From Clostridiales bacterium (GTDB lineage Bacteria; Bacillota; Clostridia; Saccharofermentanales; Saccharofermentanaceae), in the NCBI GenBank assembly GCA_017428155.1, contig JAFRRJ010000023.1, positions 1 to 51,464 of the forward strand: a stretch of DNA of 51,464 bases, given 5' to 3'. Of the stretch, positions 7,968 through 15,220 are shown piece after piece. The notes under the pieces are model-generated. The model saw only the letters and a program-made list of their open reading frames with translations. It had not been told where the DNA came from and made no database searches. Both the position numbers and the translations under genes were made by a program. How positions within the stretch are numbered: the stretch's first letter is position 1; every line of letters starts with the position of its first letter.

Positions 7968-8537
7968 ATGAATAAAACACAAACAAACATTCAGCTAATG
8001 ATTCCTGTTTTTATAGAAATGTTATTTATTATTCTTTTGTTTTTGATCCCTTCAAATCAAAAAGCAAATTTAGTTCACACTCCTATTGAAATTCCAGATG
8101 ATGTAAAGTTTACTATTGTCGAAGATTTCTCGTTTTATAGTCCTTGGGAGGGAGAAGATTATTTTGTTCCTGGAGGCACAGTAAGCAAACCTTATCAAAT
8201 CAATTATGATAATGTTGTTTTTGTTTTTGACGAAGAAAAGGATATAAGGTACAGTGTTAAATTTGAAAACCTCAAAGAACAAGACCAATTGTTAAGAATG
8301 AAAGACGAAGTAGAGCGAGAAAATAAAACAGCACGAATGCAAATAATGTTGCCAAGTATTATTTTGGGTGTTCTAGTAAGTGTTGGTTGGTTTATAGTTG
8401 GAGCAATATTAACTAAAAGATATATTTATAGGCAATCAACAACGCATCTTGCTATTCTTCATGTTTCAATCTTTTTGACAATTTTTATAATTTTGGTTAT
8501 ATATGGATATTTATTTATTTCGAAAACCATGAAATAA
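7968..8537 (+). CDS. Small membrane protein, island member E (paralogue of 8630-9214)
   Basis: A 189-residue protein from the ATG at 7968, preceded by GGGAG. It has one N-terminal membrane helix, an outer domain with 'FTIVEDFSFY' and 'EDYFVPGGTVSKPYQINYD', a heptad-like charged segment (FENLKEQDQLLRMKDEVERE), and two C-terminal membrane helices. It is clearly paralogous to the next gene: both share 'TI(V/I)ED', 'DYFVPGGTVS', 'I-Y-V-F' and '(L/I)KE-DQLL'. The family is not recognised. Codon usage and AT content match the island and not the flanks. Confidence 0.68.
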   Translation: MNKTQTNIQLMIPVFIEMLFIILLFLIPSNQKANLVHTPIEIPDDVKFTIVEDFSFYSPWEGEDYFVPGGTVSKPYQINYDNVVFVFDEEKDIRYSVKFENLKEQDQLLRMKDEVERENKTARMQIMLPSIILGVLVSVGWFIVGAILTKRYIYRQSTTHLAILHVSIFLTIFIILVIYGYLFISKTMK

Positions 8538-8629
8538 GTAATTCAATGTTGATATTCAATGTCTTTATTCCATGCGCAACGCGGATGTAGACAAAGGAAA
8601 ATCGACTAAACTGCTATTTGGGGATATAA

Positions 8630-9214
8630 ATGAAAAGATACACAAAATATATTCTGCTGATATTTCTTATATTTGAAACGATCTGCATAGGAGTGCTGAC
8701 TTTTATTCCTTTCAAGATTAAAGCTGATGAATGGTCTTCTCCGATAGATGTGCCTGCAGGAATGAAGTTAACTATAATCGAAGATGTTGAATTTACAGTT
8801 AACTATGTTTTTGTGGATGAATGGAATTATTATGTGCCGGAAAAAACGGATTATTTTGTTCCTGGCGGTACAGTCAGTACTCCAACTTCTATTACCTACA
8901 ATAAAGTGAACTTCTTATACGAAGACTCTCCGGATATTGGTTACAATGTTGATTATGAAAACATTAAGGAAATCGACCAGTTGCTTGATCTTAGAAAAGA
9001 GGCTGAACGTAAGACTTTCATCGTTCAAACAGGATATATTGCACAAGGGATTTCATTGATTTTTAATATTTGTACTATTTGGTTTATTGCTGTTGGATTG
9101 ATGACGCAGCTGTTTTTGAAAAATAATAAGATTATTCTTATAACTCTTTTACATACAATAGCTTTAATTGTTGCTGCTTTATTTTTGCTGGTGTATATGC
9201 CTTGGTTATTTTGA
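8630..9214 (+). CDS. Small membrane protein, island member F (paralogue of 7968-8537)
   Basis: A 194-residue protein, ATG at 8630 with GGGGA six bases upstream. It has an N-terminal membrane helix (about 7-27), an outer domain with 'MKLTIIEDVEFTVNY' and 'TDYFVPGGTVSTPTSITY', a charged stretch ('IKEIDQLLDLRKEAERK'), and two C-terminal membrane helices ending the protein. It is a diverged tandem copy of the preceding gene. No catalytic motif is visible. It is the last gene of the island; a long AU-rich hairpin follows. Confidence 0.68.
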   Translation: MKRYTKYILLIFLIFETICIGVLTFIPFKIKADEWSSPIDVPAGMKLTIIEDVEFTVNYVFVDEWNYYVPEKTDYFVPGGTVSTPTSITYNKVNFLYEDSPDIGYNVDYENIKEIDQLLDLRKEAERKTFIVQTGYIAQGISLIFNICTIWFIAVGLMTQLFLKNNKIILITLLHTIALIVAALFLLVYMPWLF

Positions 9215-9222
9215 CACAGCGA

Positions 9223-9269
9223 CTATATATAACTTTTTATGTTCTTGAAGAGCATAAAAAGCTATATAG
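9223..9269. terminator. Long AT-rich hairpin, bidirectional terminator
   Basis: CTATATA...CTTTTTATG on the left pairs with CATAAAAAG...TATATAG on the right, giving 9 bp plus 7 bp separated by a small internal loop. T-rich arms serve either direction. It lies between the island's last gene and the convergent hydrolase. Confidence 0.6.
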
Positions 9270-9306
9270 ATCGGCAGTTATCCTGCTACACAAGCACGCG
9301 TTCTTC

Positions 9307-10278
9307 TTACAGACTCTTTAAAAACTTATCTGCTTTCTCCGGCCAGATACAAACTTCGGGAATCGGCGGGACTTTGAAATCAGGCGGCGGTGGCATCAGG
9401 AAATTGAGAAGGCTCTCCGCGCCGTCCTCAGGTGCTTCGATAAGACCCTGCTTTATTGCGTTTACGAGAGCAAAGCTCTGTTCTGCGGTATAAGGCTCGC
9501 CGTGGTTACCGGTTGCCCAGTCTTCATTCGGGATCGAAAGTCCGTGGAAGCCTTCAGGGAAGGTTATGTGTTCATAAGGAACGCCGTTTTCCTTCAATGC
9601 TTCAGCGTAGAGATAGCTGTTCTTTACGGGAACGAGATTGTCTGTTTCCGTCTGCCAGATGAAGCACGGGGGATTGGTCTTTTTGACGTGCTTCTCGAGC
9701 GAATAGCGGTCTAATAGATATTTGGCTTCATCGTCAGTGCGGTCGTAGATGTCAGCGCCCAGAAGGAAGCGGAAAGAATCCTGATGTGCGTACTCACCTG
9801 ATGTAATGACCGGATAAGAAAGTATCGCAGCATCAGGGCGGCATGAGATGTCTTTGTATTCAGGATTCTCATCACTTAACTCATCCCAGTAATCGCAGAC
9901 TGAAGCGCATACATGAGCTGCAGCAGAGAAACCGCAGACATAAAGCTTTGAAGGGTCGATAAGATATTGCGAAGCATTCTTTCGTACAAATCTTATGGCC
10001 CTTGCGAGGTCCTTCATGGCCTGATCCTTAACAGGCTCTCTCATGAGCTGGTTGGTCGTATATGTCATGACGAAGCAGTTGTAGCCGCGTCTGTTGAATT
10101 CTTTTGCGACGAGTTCGCCTTCGGGCGGGACCACGACGGCATATCCGCCGCCGGGAAGTACCATCATGCAGGGATGTGTCTTACCGTCATCAAGAAGATA
10201 GGATCTGAGATTGGGCTTGAATTCAAAAGCCAAAGGGTATTTATATTCGCCGTCCTGCCATATATCGATCCTGTTCAT
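9307..10278 (-). CDS. Alpha/beta hydrolase (esterase/acetylesterase-like, BD-FAE type)
   Basis: A 323-residue alpha/beta hydrolase without a signal peptide. It has the oxyanion-hole motif GGGY (43-46), a nucleophile elbow G-F-S-A-A-A-H with Ser118, a probable acid Asp213 in 'ETDNLVPV', and catalytic His245 in 'EGFHGLSI'. Family members hydrolyse short acyl esters such as acetyl groups on sugars or polysaccharides, or small-molecule esters. The start is ambiguous by two codons (10278 or 10284): both lie behind GAGGAAAGAGG. A Pro-rich stretch 'MPPPPDF' lies near the C-terminus. The gene has its own intergenic space on both sides and does not look part of an operon. Confidence 0.85.
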   Translation of the reverse strand: MNRIDIWQDGEYKYPLAFEFKPNLRSYLLDDGKTHPCMMVLPGGGYAVVVPPEGELVAKEFNRRGYNCFVMTYTTNQLMREPVKDQAMKDLARAIRFVRKNASQYLIDPSKLYVCGFSAAAHVCASVCDYWDELSDENPEYKDISCRPDAAILSYPVITSGEYAHQDSFRFLLGADIYDRTDDEAKYLLDRYSLEKHVKKTNPPCFIWQTETDNLVPVKNSYLYAEALKENGVPYEHITFPEGFHGLSIPNEDWATGNHGEPYTAEQSFALVNAIKQGLIEAPEDGAESLLNFLMPPPPDFKVPPIPEVCIWPEKADKFLKSL

Positions 10279-10403
10279 GAGCATTCCTCTTTCCTCAAAC
10301 TTGAAAATCTTCAAATATAATATCATTCACCCGTGGTTTATGTGTCAGGCAGGTTGGGTTAATTATGTATTGCCGCCTGCTTTAGGGGATTTATGCCCGG
10401 TGA

Positions 10404-10940
10404 TTATTTTACGGCTTTGCAGATAAGGCTTATAACGATGTCGAGGATGAAGATGCATGCCGGGATATAGCAAAGGGCGAGCCATGCTTTGCGGGGCATC
10501 TTCTTTTCGAGCTTGCCGAATAAAGGCATGAGGATGAACTGCAGGAACAAGCCCGATATGCCGAAGAAGAGCACCGATCTCAAGCATACAAAACCGTTGA
10601 TGTTGCCCCAGTTCAGTATCTCCGTGTTGTAATCCCAGAGTCTTACGCCAAAGAATTTCAGTATTACCCAGCCGGTCACGAGTTCAAGAACGCCTGATGC
10701 TATGGTCGCGAAAAGGAAGACCAGAAGTGGGTTCTTCCTGAACTTGAACGTCAGGCCTAAGATTATGAGCGCTCCGAATCCGTAGATCGGGATCCACGGG
10801 CCGAATGTCGTGCCGCGCTTGACCCACTCTCCCAGATCGAACCTGTAGAAGATCTCTTCGTATATGAAGCCGAAAACTCCGCCGAAAGCAAAAACGAGCA
10901 TCAGCATAGGGAATCTTGATCTGAGGTAGGCTTTGTCCAT
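10404..10940 (-). CDS. CmpB-type putative ABC transporter permease (PF06541-like)
   Basis: A 178-residue integral membrane protein with about five helices. The signature of this family is visible: 'GFIYEEIFYRF' after the first helix, 'KRGTTFGPWIPIYGFGAL', and 'LWDYNTEILNWGNINGFVCLRS'. Members are labelled putative ABC transporter permeases but no ATPase is next to this gene, and their true job is unknown. AAGGAG precedes the ATG by eight bases. It follows a paralogue of identical length 33 bp upstream, so the pair is a tandem duplication and is probably co-transcribed. Confidence 0.8.
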   Translation of the reverse strand: MDKAYLRSRFPMLMLVFAFGGVFGFIYEEIFYRFDLGEWVKRGTTFGPWIPIYGFGALIILGLTFKFRKNPLLVFLFATIASGVLELVTGWVILKFFGVRLWDYNTEILNWGNINGFVCLRSVLFFGISGLFLQFILMPLFGKLEKKMPRKAWLALCYIPACIFILDIVISLICKAVK

Positions 10941-10973
10941 GTTATGTCTCCTTAAGACTCACTTTTTGAGCAT

Positions 10974-11510
10974 TTATTTGCCTACGTACTTTATGCTGAG
11001 GCTTAAGACGATATCCAGCACAAATGCGCTGAATAGAGCGATTGTAACAATGTTAAATGCTTTCGGACGCCTTTTTTGGAACTTCTCTACAAGCGGCAGG
11101 ACCACCATCATGAGCAGCAGTCCGAAGATGCCCCAGGTGATGACCGATCTGACACAGATGTAGCCGTTTACATGCCCCCAGTTCAGGATGACTCCGGAAT
11201 AATCCCAGAGTCTTAAGTGGAATACCTTATCGAGAATGAAGCCTGAAGAAAGCTCCAGCGTTCCGCATGCCAGAGATGAGATCAGGAATACAAGAAGCGG
11301 TTTGCCTCTGAACCTGACGGTCAGGAAGAAGATAAGGAGCGCTCCGAATCCGTAGATCGGGATCCAGGGACCGTATGTAGTCCCGCGTTTGAAGAAATAT
11401 CCTTCATTGATGAATCCGCAGATCTCCTCATAGATGAAGCCGATGACACCTGCGATGGTGTAGATCATCAGAAGAAGCGGAATGAGTTTTTTGAGGTCCG
11501 GCCTGGTCAA
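10974..11510 (-). CDS. CmpB-type putative ABC transporter permease, tandem paralogue
   Basis: A 178-residue membrane protein of the same family as the following gene, sharing 'IGFIYEEICGF', 'KRGTTYGPWIPIYGFGAL', 'LWDYSGVILNWGHVNGYICVRS' and a C-terminal 'VLDIVLSL' helix. The start is a TTG at 11510 with AAGGAG seven bases upstream. Two equal-length copies in tandem suggest either a heteromeric complex or divergence after duplication. Substrate and partner are unknown. Confidence 0.8.
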   Translation of the reverse strand: MTRPDLKKLIPLLLMIYTIAGVIGFIYEEICGFINEGYFFKRGTTYGPWIPIYGFGALLIFFLTVRFRGKPLLVFLISSLACGTLELSSGFILDKVFHLRLWDYSGVILNWGHVNGYICVRSVITWGIFGLLLMMVVLPLVEKFQKRRPKAFNIVTIALFSAFVLDIVLSLSIKYVGK

Positions 11511-11565
11511 GAAAGGGCTCCTTAAGGAATGGAAGTTTTACATATTATACACAAGAGCCTTGGAT

Positions 11566-12345
11566 TCAAGCGTCATTACCGGGCCTGAATACATAATGGA
11601 TCTTCTCGTAGTTCGAGTTTTTGGCGCTCTCTGTCATGGCCTTGAGAGCATCGTTTCTGAGAGATTCCTTGCGCTTGTCCATCGGAAGATCCATGTCGGG
11701 AATGAACGGCCCGTCAACGTAGACGACAGTCCTTGCGCCGGGCAGGATCTTTCTCTTTTGCCATGTCGTAGTAAAAGTAAAGACGGGCTTTCCGGTCTCA
11801 GCAGGATAGTGGAACGTCGACGGCTTAAAAGGGCGGATCCCCGTATATTGCGGCCAGATATGCGCCTCGGGATACACAGTTATTATGTGGTTCATCTCGG
11901 CGTGCTGCTTCATTGCCTGCGAATAATTCTTGAAGCCTTTGGGATTGTTCGGAAGCGCGATCCCGCCAAGATCCTGGACAAGCCTTCTTATACCTTTGAT
12001 CGAGAAGCAGTCGGCACTTGCGACGATATATGCTTTCTTCGGCCACGCGAGGAGCCCCGGGCAGTACGCGTCACCCATAGTCCTTGTGTGATTGCCGTAA
12101 AGGAAAAATCCGTCCTTGCGGTAGCCCTTAAGCTTTTCCCTTCCGACGATCTTCTCGCCGTAAACGGCCTCCTGAAGCAAAAGGACAAGCGGAGAAATTG
12201 CAAAATTCAGTCCGCCCGCAAAGCCGCGCCTTATTGCTGTCTTCGGAAAATATCTGTAATCTTCGGGAAGCACGACCGTATTGATGTCAGTGCCGGCGAA
12301 ATCATCATTTAACAGATCGGAATAATAGACAGTCTTCTCCTTCAT
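11566..12345 (-). CDS. Lysophospholipid acyltransferase family protein (PlsC-like)
   Basis: A 259-residue protein of the PlsC/LPLAT superfamily, which transfers acyl chains to a glycerol phosphate or glycolipid hydroxyl at the membrane. It has a hydrophobic segment at about 42-58 and the block 'YGNHTRTMGDAY', in which His86 and Asp92 are five residues apart instead of the canonical four (HX4D). The second block is 'YPEAHIWP' (159-164), in place of the usual PEGTR. A third block 'PFKPSTFHYP' fits the substrate-binding region. It is preceded by GAGG and lies three bases after the glycosyltransferase gene, so the two enzymes probably act in one lipid or glycolipid pathway. Confidence 0.8.
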   Translation of the reverse strand: MKEKTVYYSDLLNDDFAGTDINTVVLPEDYRYFPKTAIRRGFAGGLNFAISPLVLLLQEAVYGEKIVGREKLKGYRKDGFFLYGNHTRTMGDAYCPGLLAWPKKAYIVASADCFSIKGIRRLVQDLGGIALPNNPKGFKNYSQAMKQHAEMNHIITVYPEAHIWPQYTGIRPFKPSTFHYPAETGKPVFTFTTTWQKRKILPGARTVVYVDGPFIPDMDLPMDKRKESLRNDALKAMTESAKNSNYEKIHYVFRPGNDA

Positions 12346-12348
12346 GGA

Positions 12349-13512
12349 TCAGGCCTCTTTCTCGCGCATCCCTGCCGCTTCCTGCAGCATCTCTTCCATC
12401 TTGTTCATGCACTCGCCAAGCCTGGATACATTAGCCTGAGTTCTGTATTTTTCCTTGCATGCATCAAGTTCTTCCGGGTTATCCATAAAGTATTCGATCT
12501 TGTTCTTAAGGTCTTCTGAATCCCACTTGCGGTACAGGCATCTGTCATCCTGCGCGAAAAATCTCGCGGCACTTCTCTTGGAGTCGCAAATGATAGGGAC
12601 CAGGCCCGTTACGATCGCTTCAAGACATGCTATCGATTCAAGCTCTACATAAGCCGTATGAACATAAAGGTCGGCGGCGTTAAGAACTTCTTTTAATTCG
12701 TTATGCTCGATAAATCTCATCTCGCAGTCGACACCGTTCCTTTTGACGAGCCTTCTGTACATGCGCCCCTTCGGACCTTCGCCCGCCATTATGAGCTTGA
12801 TTCTGTCCTTATACTTGGATTTTGCAATCGCCCTGATAAGAACCTGCTGGGCTTTCTCGGAGGAATATCTTCCGACGACCACGATCGTGAATTTTTTATT
12901 GTTCTTCTGCTTCTGCCTGATTATCGCTTCTAACGGCGCGGGCTCGAAAAACGATTCGCTCACACCGTTCGATATCACTCTGGAAGGCACATGCTTTTTG
13001 ATGTTGCTCTCGAAATCCTCCTTGATGAACTCAGTCGGATAATGTGTCAGCGTGCAGTGGTCGTAAACTTTTTTGTAGAAATATTTATAGACTTCCTTGG
13101 TGGCGAGACCGGACTTCATCATGCCGAGATGACATGTGAAATTCTCAGCCTGCACATGGAAGCTCGCAGTCATCGGCACACCGTATTTCTCGCAGATCTT
13201 TACGGCTTTCCACGACAGAGGGAACGGCATGAGAAGATGCACGACATCGGCATCCTTGATCGCTTCTTCAAGGATTACGGGATCTGCCTTTGCGGGCACG
13301 ACCTCATTGCGTGCAAGTGCAGCATTGACGATCGGGCCGAGATTTAAAGTCGGAACGATGCAAAAACCGCGCTCACCCTTCTTATCCTTATCGCAGCAAA
13401 CAACGCGGACATCATGCCCCTGTGACTTCAAATGGTTAATGAGATTGTAAGCTGCCACGCTGGTGCCGTTATTAGGCTCACCCAGCACATCGCATACGAT
13501 AGTAATATTCAT
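12349..13512 (-). CDS. Family 4 glycosyltransferase (GT-B fold)
   Basis: A 387-residue GT4 enzyme starting MNITIVCDVLGEPNNGTSVA. The N-terminal acceptor domain has the 'NNGTSVAAYNL' glycine turn. The C-terminal donor domain has 'FTIVVVGRYSSEKAQQVLIRA', 'KLIMAGEGP', and the sugar-nucleotide motif 'VELESIACLEAIVTGLVPI' (E-x7-E type). It should transfer a sugar from a nucleotide donor to a membrane lipid or another sugar; similarity in layout to diacylglycerol glucosyltransferases and PimB-like enzymes is an inference. The start at 13512 has GGTGGG upstream and a TATAAT box about 40 bases before it. A longer frame extending through the 61-bp repeats to 13665 is unsupported. Confidence 0.83.
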   Translation of the reverse strand: MNITIVCDVLGEPNNGTSVAAYNLINHLKSQGHDVRVVCCDKDKKGERGFCIVPTLNLGPIVNAALARNEVVPAKADPVILEEAIKDADVVHLLMPFPLSWKAVKICEKYGVPMTASFHVQAENFTCHLGMMKSGLATKEVYKYFYKKVYDHCTLTHYPTEFIKEDFESNIKKHVPSRVISNGVSESFFEPAPLEAIIRQKQKNNKKFTIVVVGRYSSEKAQQVLIRAIAKSKYKDRIKLIMAGEGPKGRMYRRLVKRNGVDCEMRFIEHNELKEVLNAADLYVHTAYVELESIACLEAIVTGLVPIICDSKRSAARFFAQDDRCLYRKWDSEDLKNKIEYFMDNPEELDACKEKYRTQANVSRLGECMNKMEEMLQEAAGMREKEA

Positions 13513-13552
13513 TACACCCACCACAATTAAATTGCTTGTCCTTGCCACGAAT

Positions 13553-13558
13553 ATTATA
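13553..13558 (-). promoter_or_regulatory. -10 box for the glycosyltransferase-acyltransferase operon
   Basis: The minus strand reads TATAAT here, preceded directly by TTG. The -35 region 17 bases upstream is poor (TCTATG). Confidence 0.45.
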
Positions 13559-13626
13559 CAACAAGATTTGAAAATCATAGAAAGCATGGGCTGAGTGAAT
13601 GCTTTTGCTTCAACCAGGCTCATTTT

Positions 13627-13715
13627 GGACACGTTTTGTAACACTAACGTATCCGATTTTTGCAATATTTGGAATTTTGCTGTTTTTGGATACGTTTTGT
13701 AACACTAACGTGTCC
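13627..13715. repeat. Palindromic 61-bp repeat array, upstream part (two palindromes)
   Basis: Two 28-bp palindromes (13627-13654 and 13688-13715), arms GGAYACGTT and AACGTRTCC, are separated by a 33-bp spacer containing a second small dyad (GCAATATT/AATTTTGC). The same unit recurs four times at 14878-15088 in the same orientation. Both arrays end with GATTTTCG. The rest of the stretch between the glycosyltransferase and the nuclease gene (13513-13917) is AT-rich and shows no frame I can support. Confidence 0.9.
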
Positions 13716-13917
13716 GATTTTCGATCAGACACTCCATGTTACTAATAATTTCAAGCAGTTTATTGAGGAATACTTGCAACTGTAACTGTAGTATTTTATT
13801 TATTTTTTCTTTAGTGCTCGAAAACGCTTTTCCGTGCTTTTTCTGCTTGTCGTTTTTGTCTTAATTTGTCGGACTTTGTCTGTTTATTTCATGAATAAGA
13901 CAGCATAGAATCAGGTT

Positions 13918-14694
13918 ATGGAAAACTTAGATAAATACATCCCGAAAGACTATCTTGCTCTAAAGATAAATTACATAATAAAGCAACTGAATGAGCTGCC
14001 TCCTGTAAGAGTCCATGAACACAAAAAGAACGGTGTTCAGGTTAAAAGAATTCTTGTCGGTTCTCACAGATACGACATGAATTCTTCCAATGGAAAAAAA
14101 TACAGCAATCTTTTGAATCAACGTGAGGATCTGGAGAGACAGCTTATGGTCTGCGAGTCAATTTGGAATAACTATTTCAAGATGCCTCCGCCGCAATACA
14201 AGCCTCATAATATCATCAGGACCATTAATACCGGCGGGGACCGGCTGATTATGGATAAAGCATTTTTCGACAGCCTGAAAAACGATGCCAATACCAAGCA
14301 TCCTAAACCGATGCTGTACCCGTTTAATGGAATTCAATACCGTTCAGCAGCAGAACGCGAAATTGCCATGTTCTATACTGAGATGGGCATTCCTTTCAAA
14401 TACGAACCGGAAGTATTTTTTTATGGAACTGCTTATGCCCAGTTTCCGGATTTTGTGTTTTACATAAAAGAATTGGATACATGTAAGTTCCATGATCACT
14501 TTGGAATGATGAATTATTCTAATTACATAAAAGAGGTCAAGATAAAATGCAGCAATTATATAAATTCCGGACTGCTTATTGATCAGGATGTTTTCTTTAC
14601 ATACAACACAGAGGACTCGGTTCTTGATACAAGGTATTTGGCAGCCAAGCTTAACGCCGCTATATATGGCACATTAACCTGCGAGAATGCCTGA
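13918..14694 (+). CDS. PD-(D/E)XK-like nuclease family protein, solitary
   Basis: A 258-residue protein. The N-terminal part (1-90) is helical and charged; the C-terminal part looks like a restriction-endonuclease fold: 'QYRSAAEREIAMFYTEMGIPFKYEPEV' (acidic residues 146 and 148 in the first helix), 'FPDFVFYI' with Asp178 as the PD motif, then 'FHDHFGMMNYSNY' with Asp193 where relatives I recall carry Glu, and 'YIKEVKIKCSNYINSGL' with Lys206/208/210. Assignment rests on motif order and is moderate. There is no methylase, helicase or toxin partner. AGG before the ATG is weak; TAGAAT at 13906-13911 would place the transcript start almost on the ATG, so a leaderless message is possible. It is flanked by direct arrays of 61-bp palindromic repeats and followed by a structured element. 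Confidence 0.6.
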   Translation: MENLDKYIPKDYLALKINYIIKQLNELPPVRVHEHKKNGVQVKRILVGSHRYDMNSSNGKKYSNLLNQREDLERQLMVCESIWNNYFKMPPPQYKPHNIIRTINTGGDRLIMDKAFFDSLKNDANTKHPKPMLYPFNGIQYRSAAEREIAMFYTEMGIPFKYEPEVFFYGTAYAQFPDFVFYIKELDTCKFHDHFGMMNYSNYIKEVKIKCSNYINSGLLIDQDVFFTYNTEDSVLDTRYLAAKLNAAIYGTLTCENA

Positions 14695-14719
14695 TCCGCA
14701 AACCCATTATTCAATAAAA

Positions 14720-14845
14720 GCATCTTAGATGCATGGAGGTGCTATGCACTTCTTGAACACCATACAGCACCTGCCGTGATGAGCAGTCAACAGTGCCGAC
14801 AGGCAAGGCAAAGCCGATCTGTTGACTGCGAAATCTGCAGGTGCT
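14720..14845. other. Highly structured element 3' of the nuclease gene (candidate RNA or recombination site)
   Basis: An outer stem AGCACCTGC (14766-14774) with GCAGGTGCT (14837-14845) encloses an 11-bp perfect stem GCAGTCAACAG (14783-14793) with CTGTTGACTGC (14819-14829), whose 25-base loop holds further small pairings. A second AGGTGCT at 14737-14743 can pair instead with AGCACCT at 14766-14772, so two structures are mutually exclusive. A further dyad GCATCTTAGATGC lies at 14720-14732. This begins 26 bases after the nuclease stop codon. It may be a structured RNA on either strand or a cruciform DNA site. It is not a simple terminator, as no T run follows. Confidence 0.5.
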
Positions 14846-14877
14846 ATCTCATGTTTGAATTTCTTTGGTATGAATTT

Positions 14878-15088
14878 GGATACGTTTTGTAACACAAACG
14901 TATCCGATTTTTGCAATATTTGGAATTTTGCTGTTTTTGGACACGTTTTGTAACACAAACGTATCCGATTTTTGCAATATTTGGAATTTTGCTGTTTTTG
15001 GACACGTTTTGTAACACAAACGTGTCCGATTTTTGCAATATTTGAAATTTTGCTGTTTTTGGACACGTTTTGTAACTCAAACGTATCC
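14878..15088. repeat. Palindromic 61-bp repeat array, downstream part (four palindromes)
   Basis: 28-bp palindromes start at 14878, 14939, 15000 and 15061, exactly 61 bp apart. The three spacers of 33 bp are the same as the upstream array's spacer except for one G-to-A change. Arm changes are T/C on the left and A/G on the right, so some copies pair fully and some carry one wobble or mismatch. Open frames through this array on the minus strand only reflect the repeat read in successive frames. Confidence 0.9.
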
Positions 15089-15156
15089 GATTTTCGCACA
15101 AATGAAAAGAGCTTCATGTAAACGCCTTACCAACTCCGTCTTACAAAGCCTGCTTG

Positions 15157-15196
15157 AAAAAAACACCATAGAAAACGCCTCCCATTACGGGAGGCG
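15157..15196 (-). terminator. Rho-independent terminator of the sodium symporter gene
   Basis: CGCCTCCC (15176-15183) pairs with GGGAGGCG (15189-15196) around a five-base loop. On the minus strand the stem is followed by TTTTC and then a longer T run. Confidence 0.85.
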
Positions 15197-15220
15197 CTTG
15201 AACTGCTAACTATAAAACGC

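Noticed and set aside
13513..13665. N-terminal extension of the glycosyltransferase into the repeats
   Set aside because: Homology starts at MNITIV at 13512, which has its own binding site; the extension encodes repeat sequence.
14878..15088. CRISPR array
   Set aside because: Period and palindromic repeat look right, but the spacers are identical to each other and to the upstream array, and there are no cas genes.
14725..15117. Minus-strand open frames through the downstream repeat array (up to 130 codons)
   Set aside because: The translation is the 61-bp repeat read in successive frames, with no binding site and no conserved protein features.
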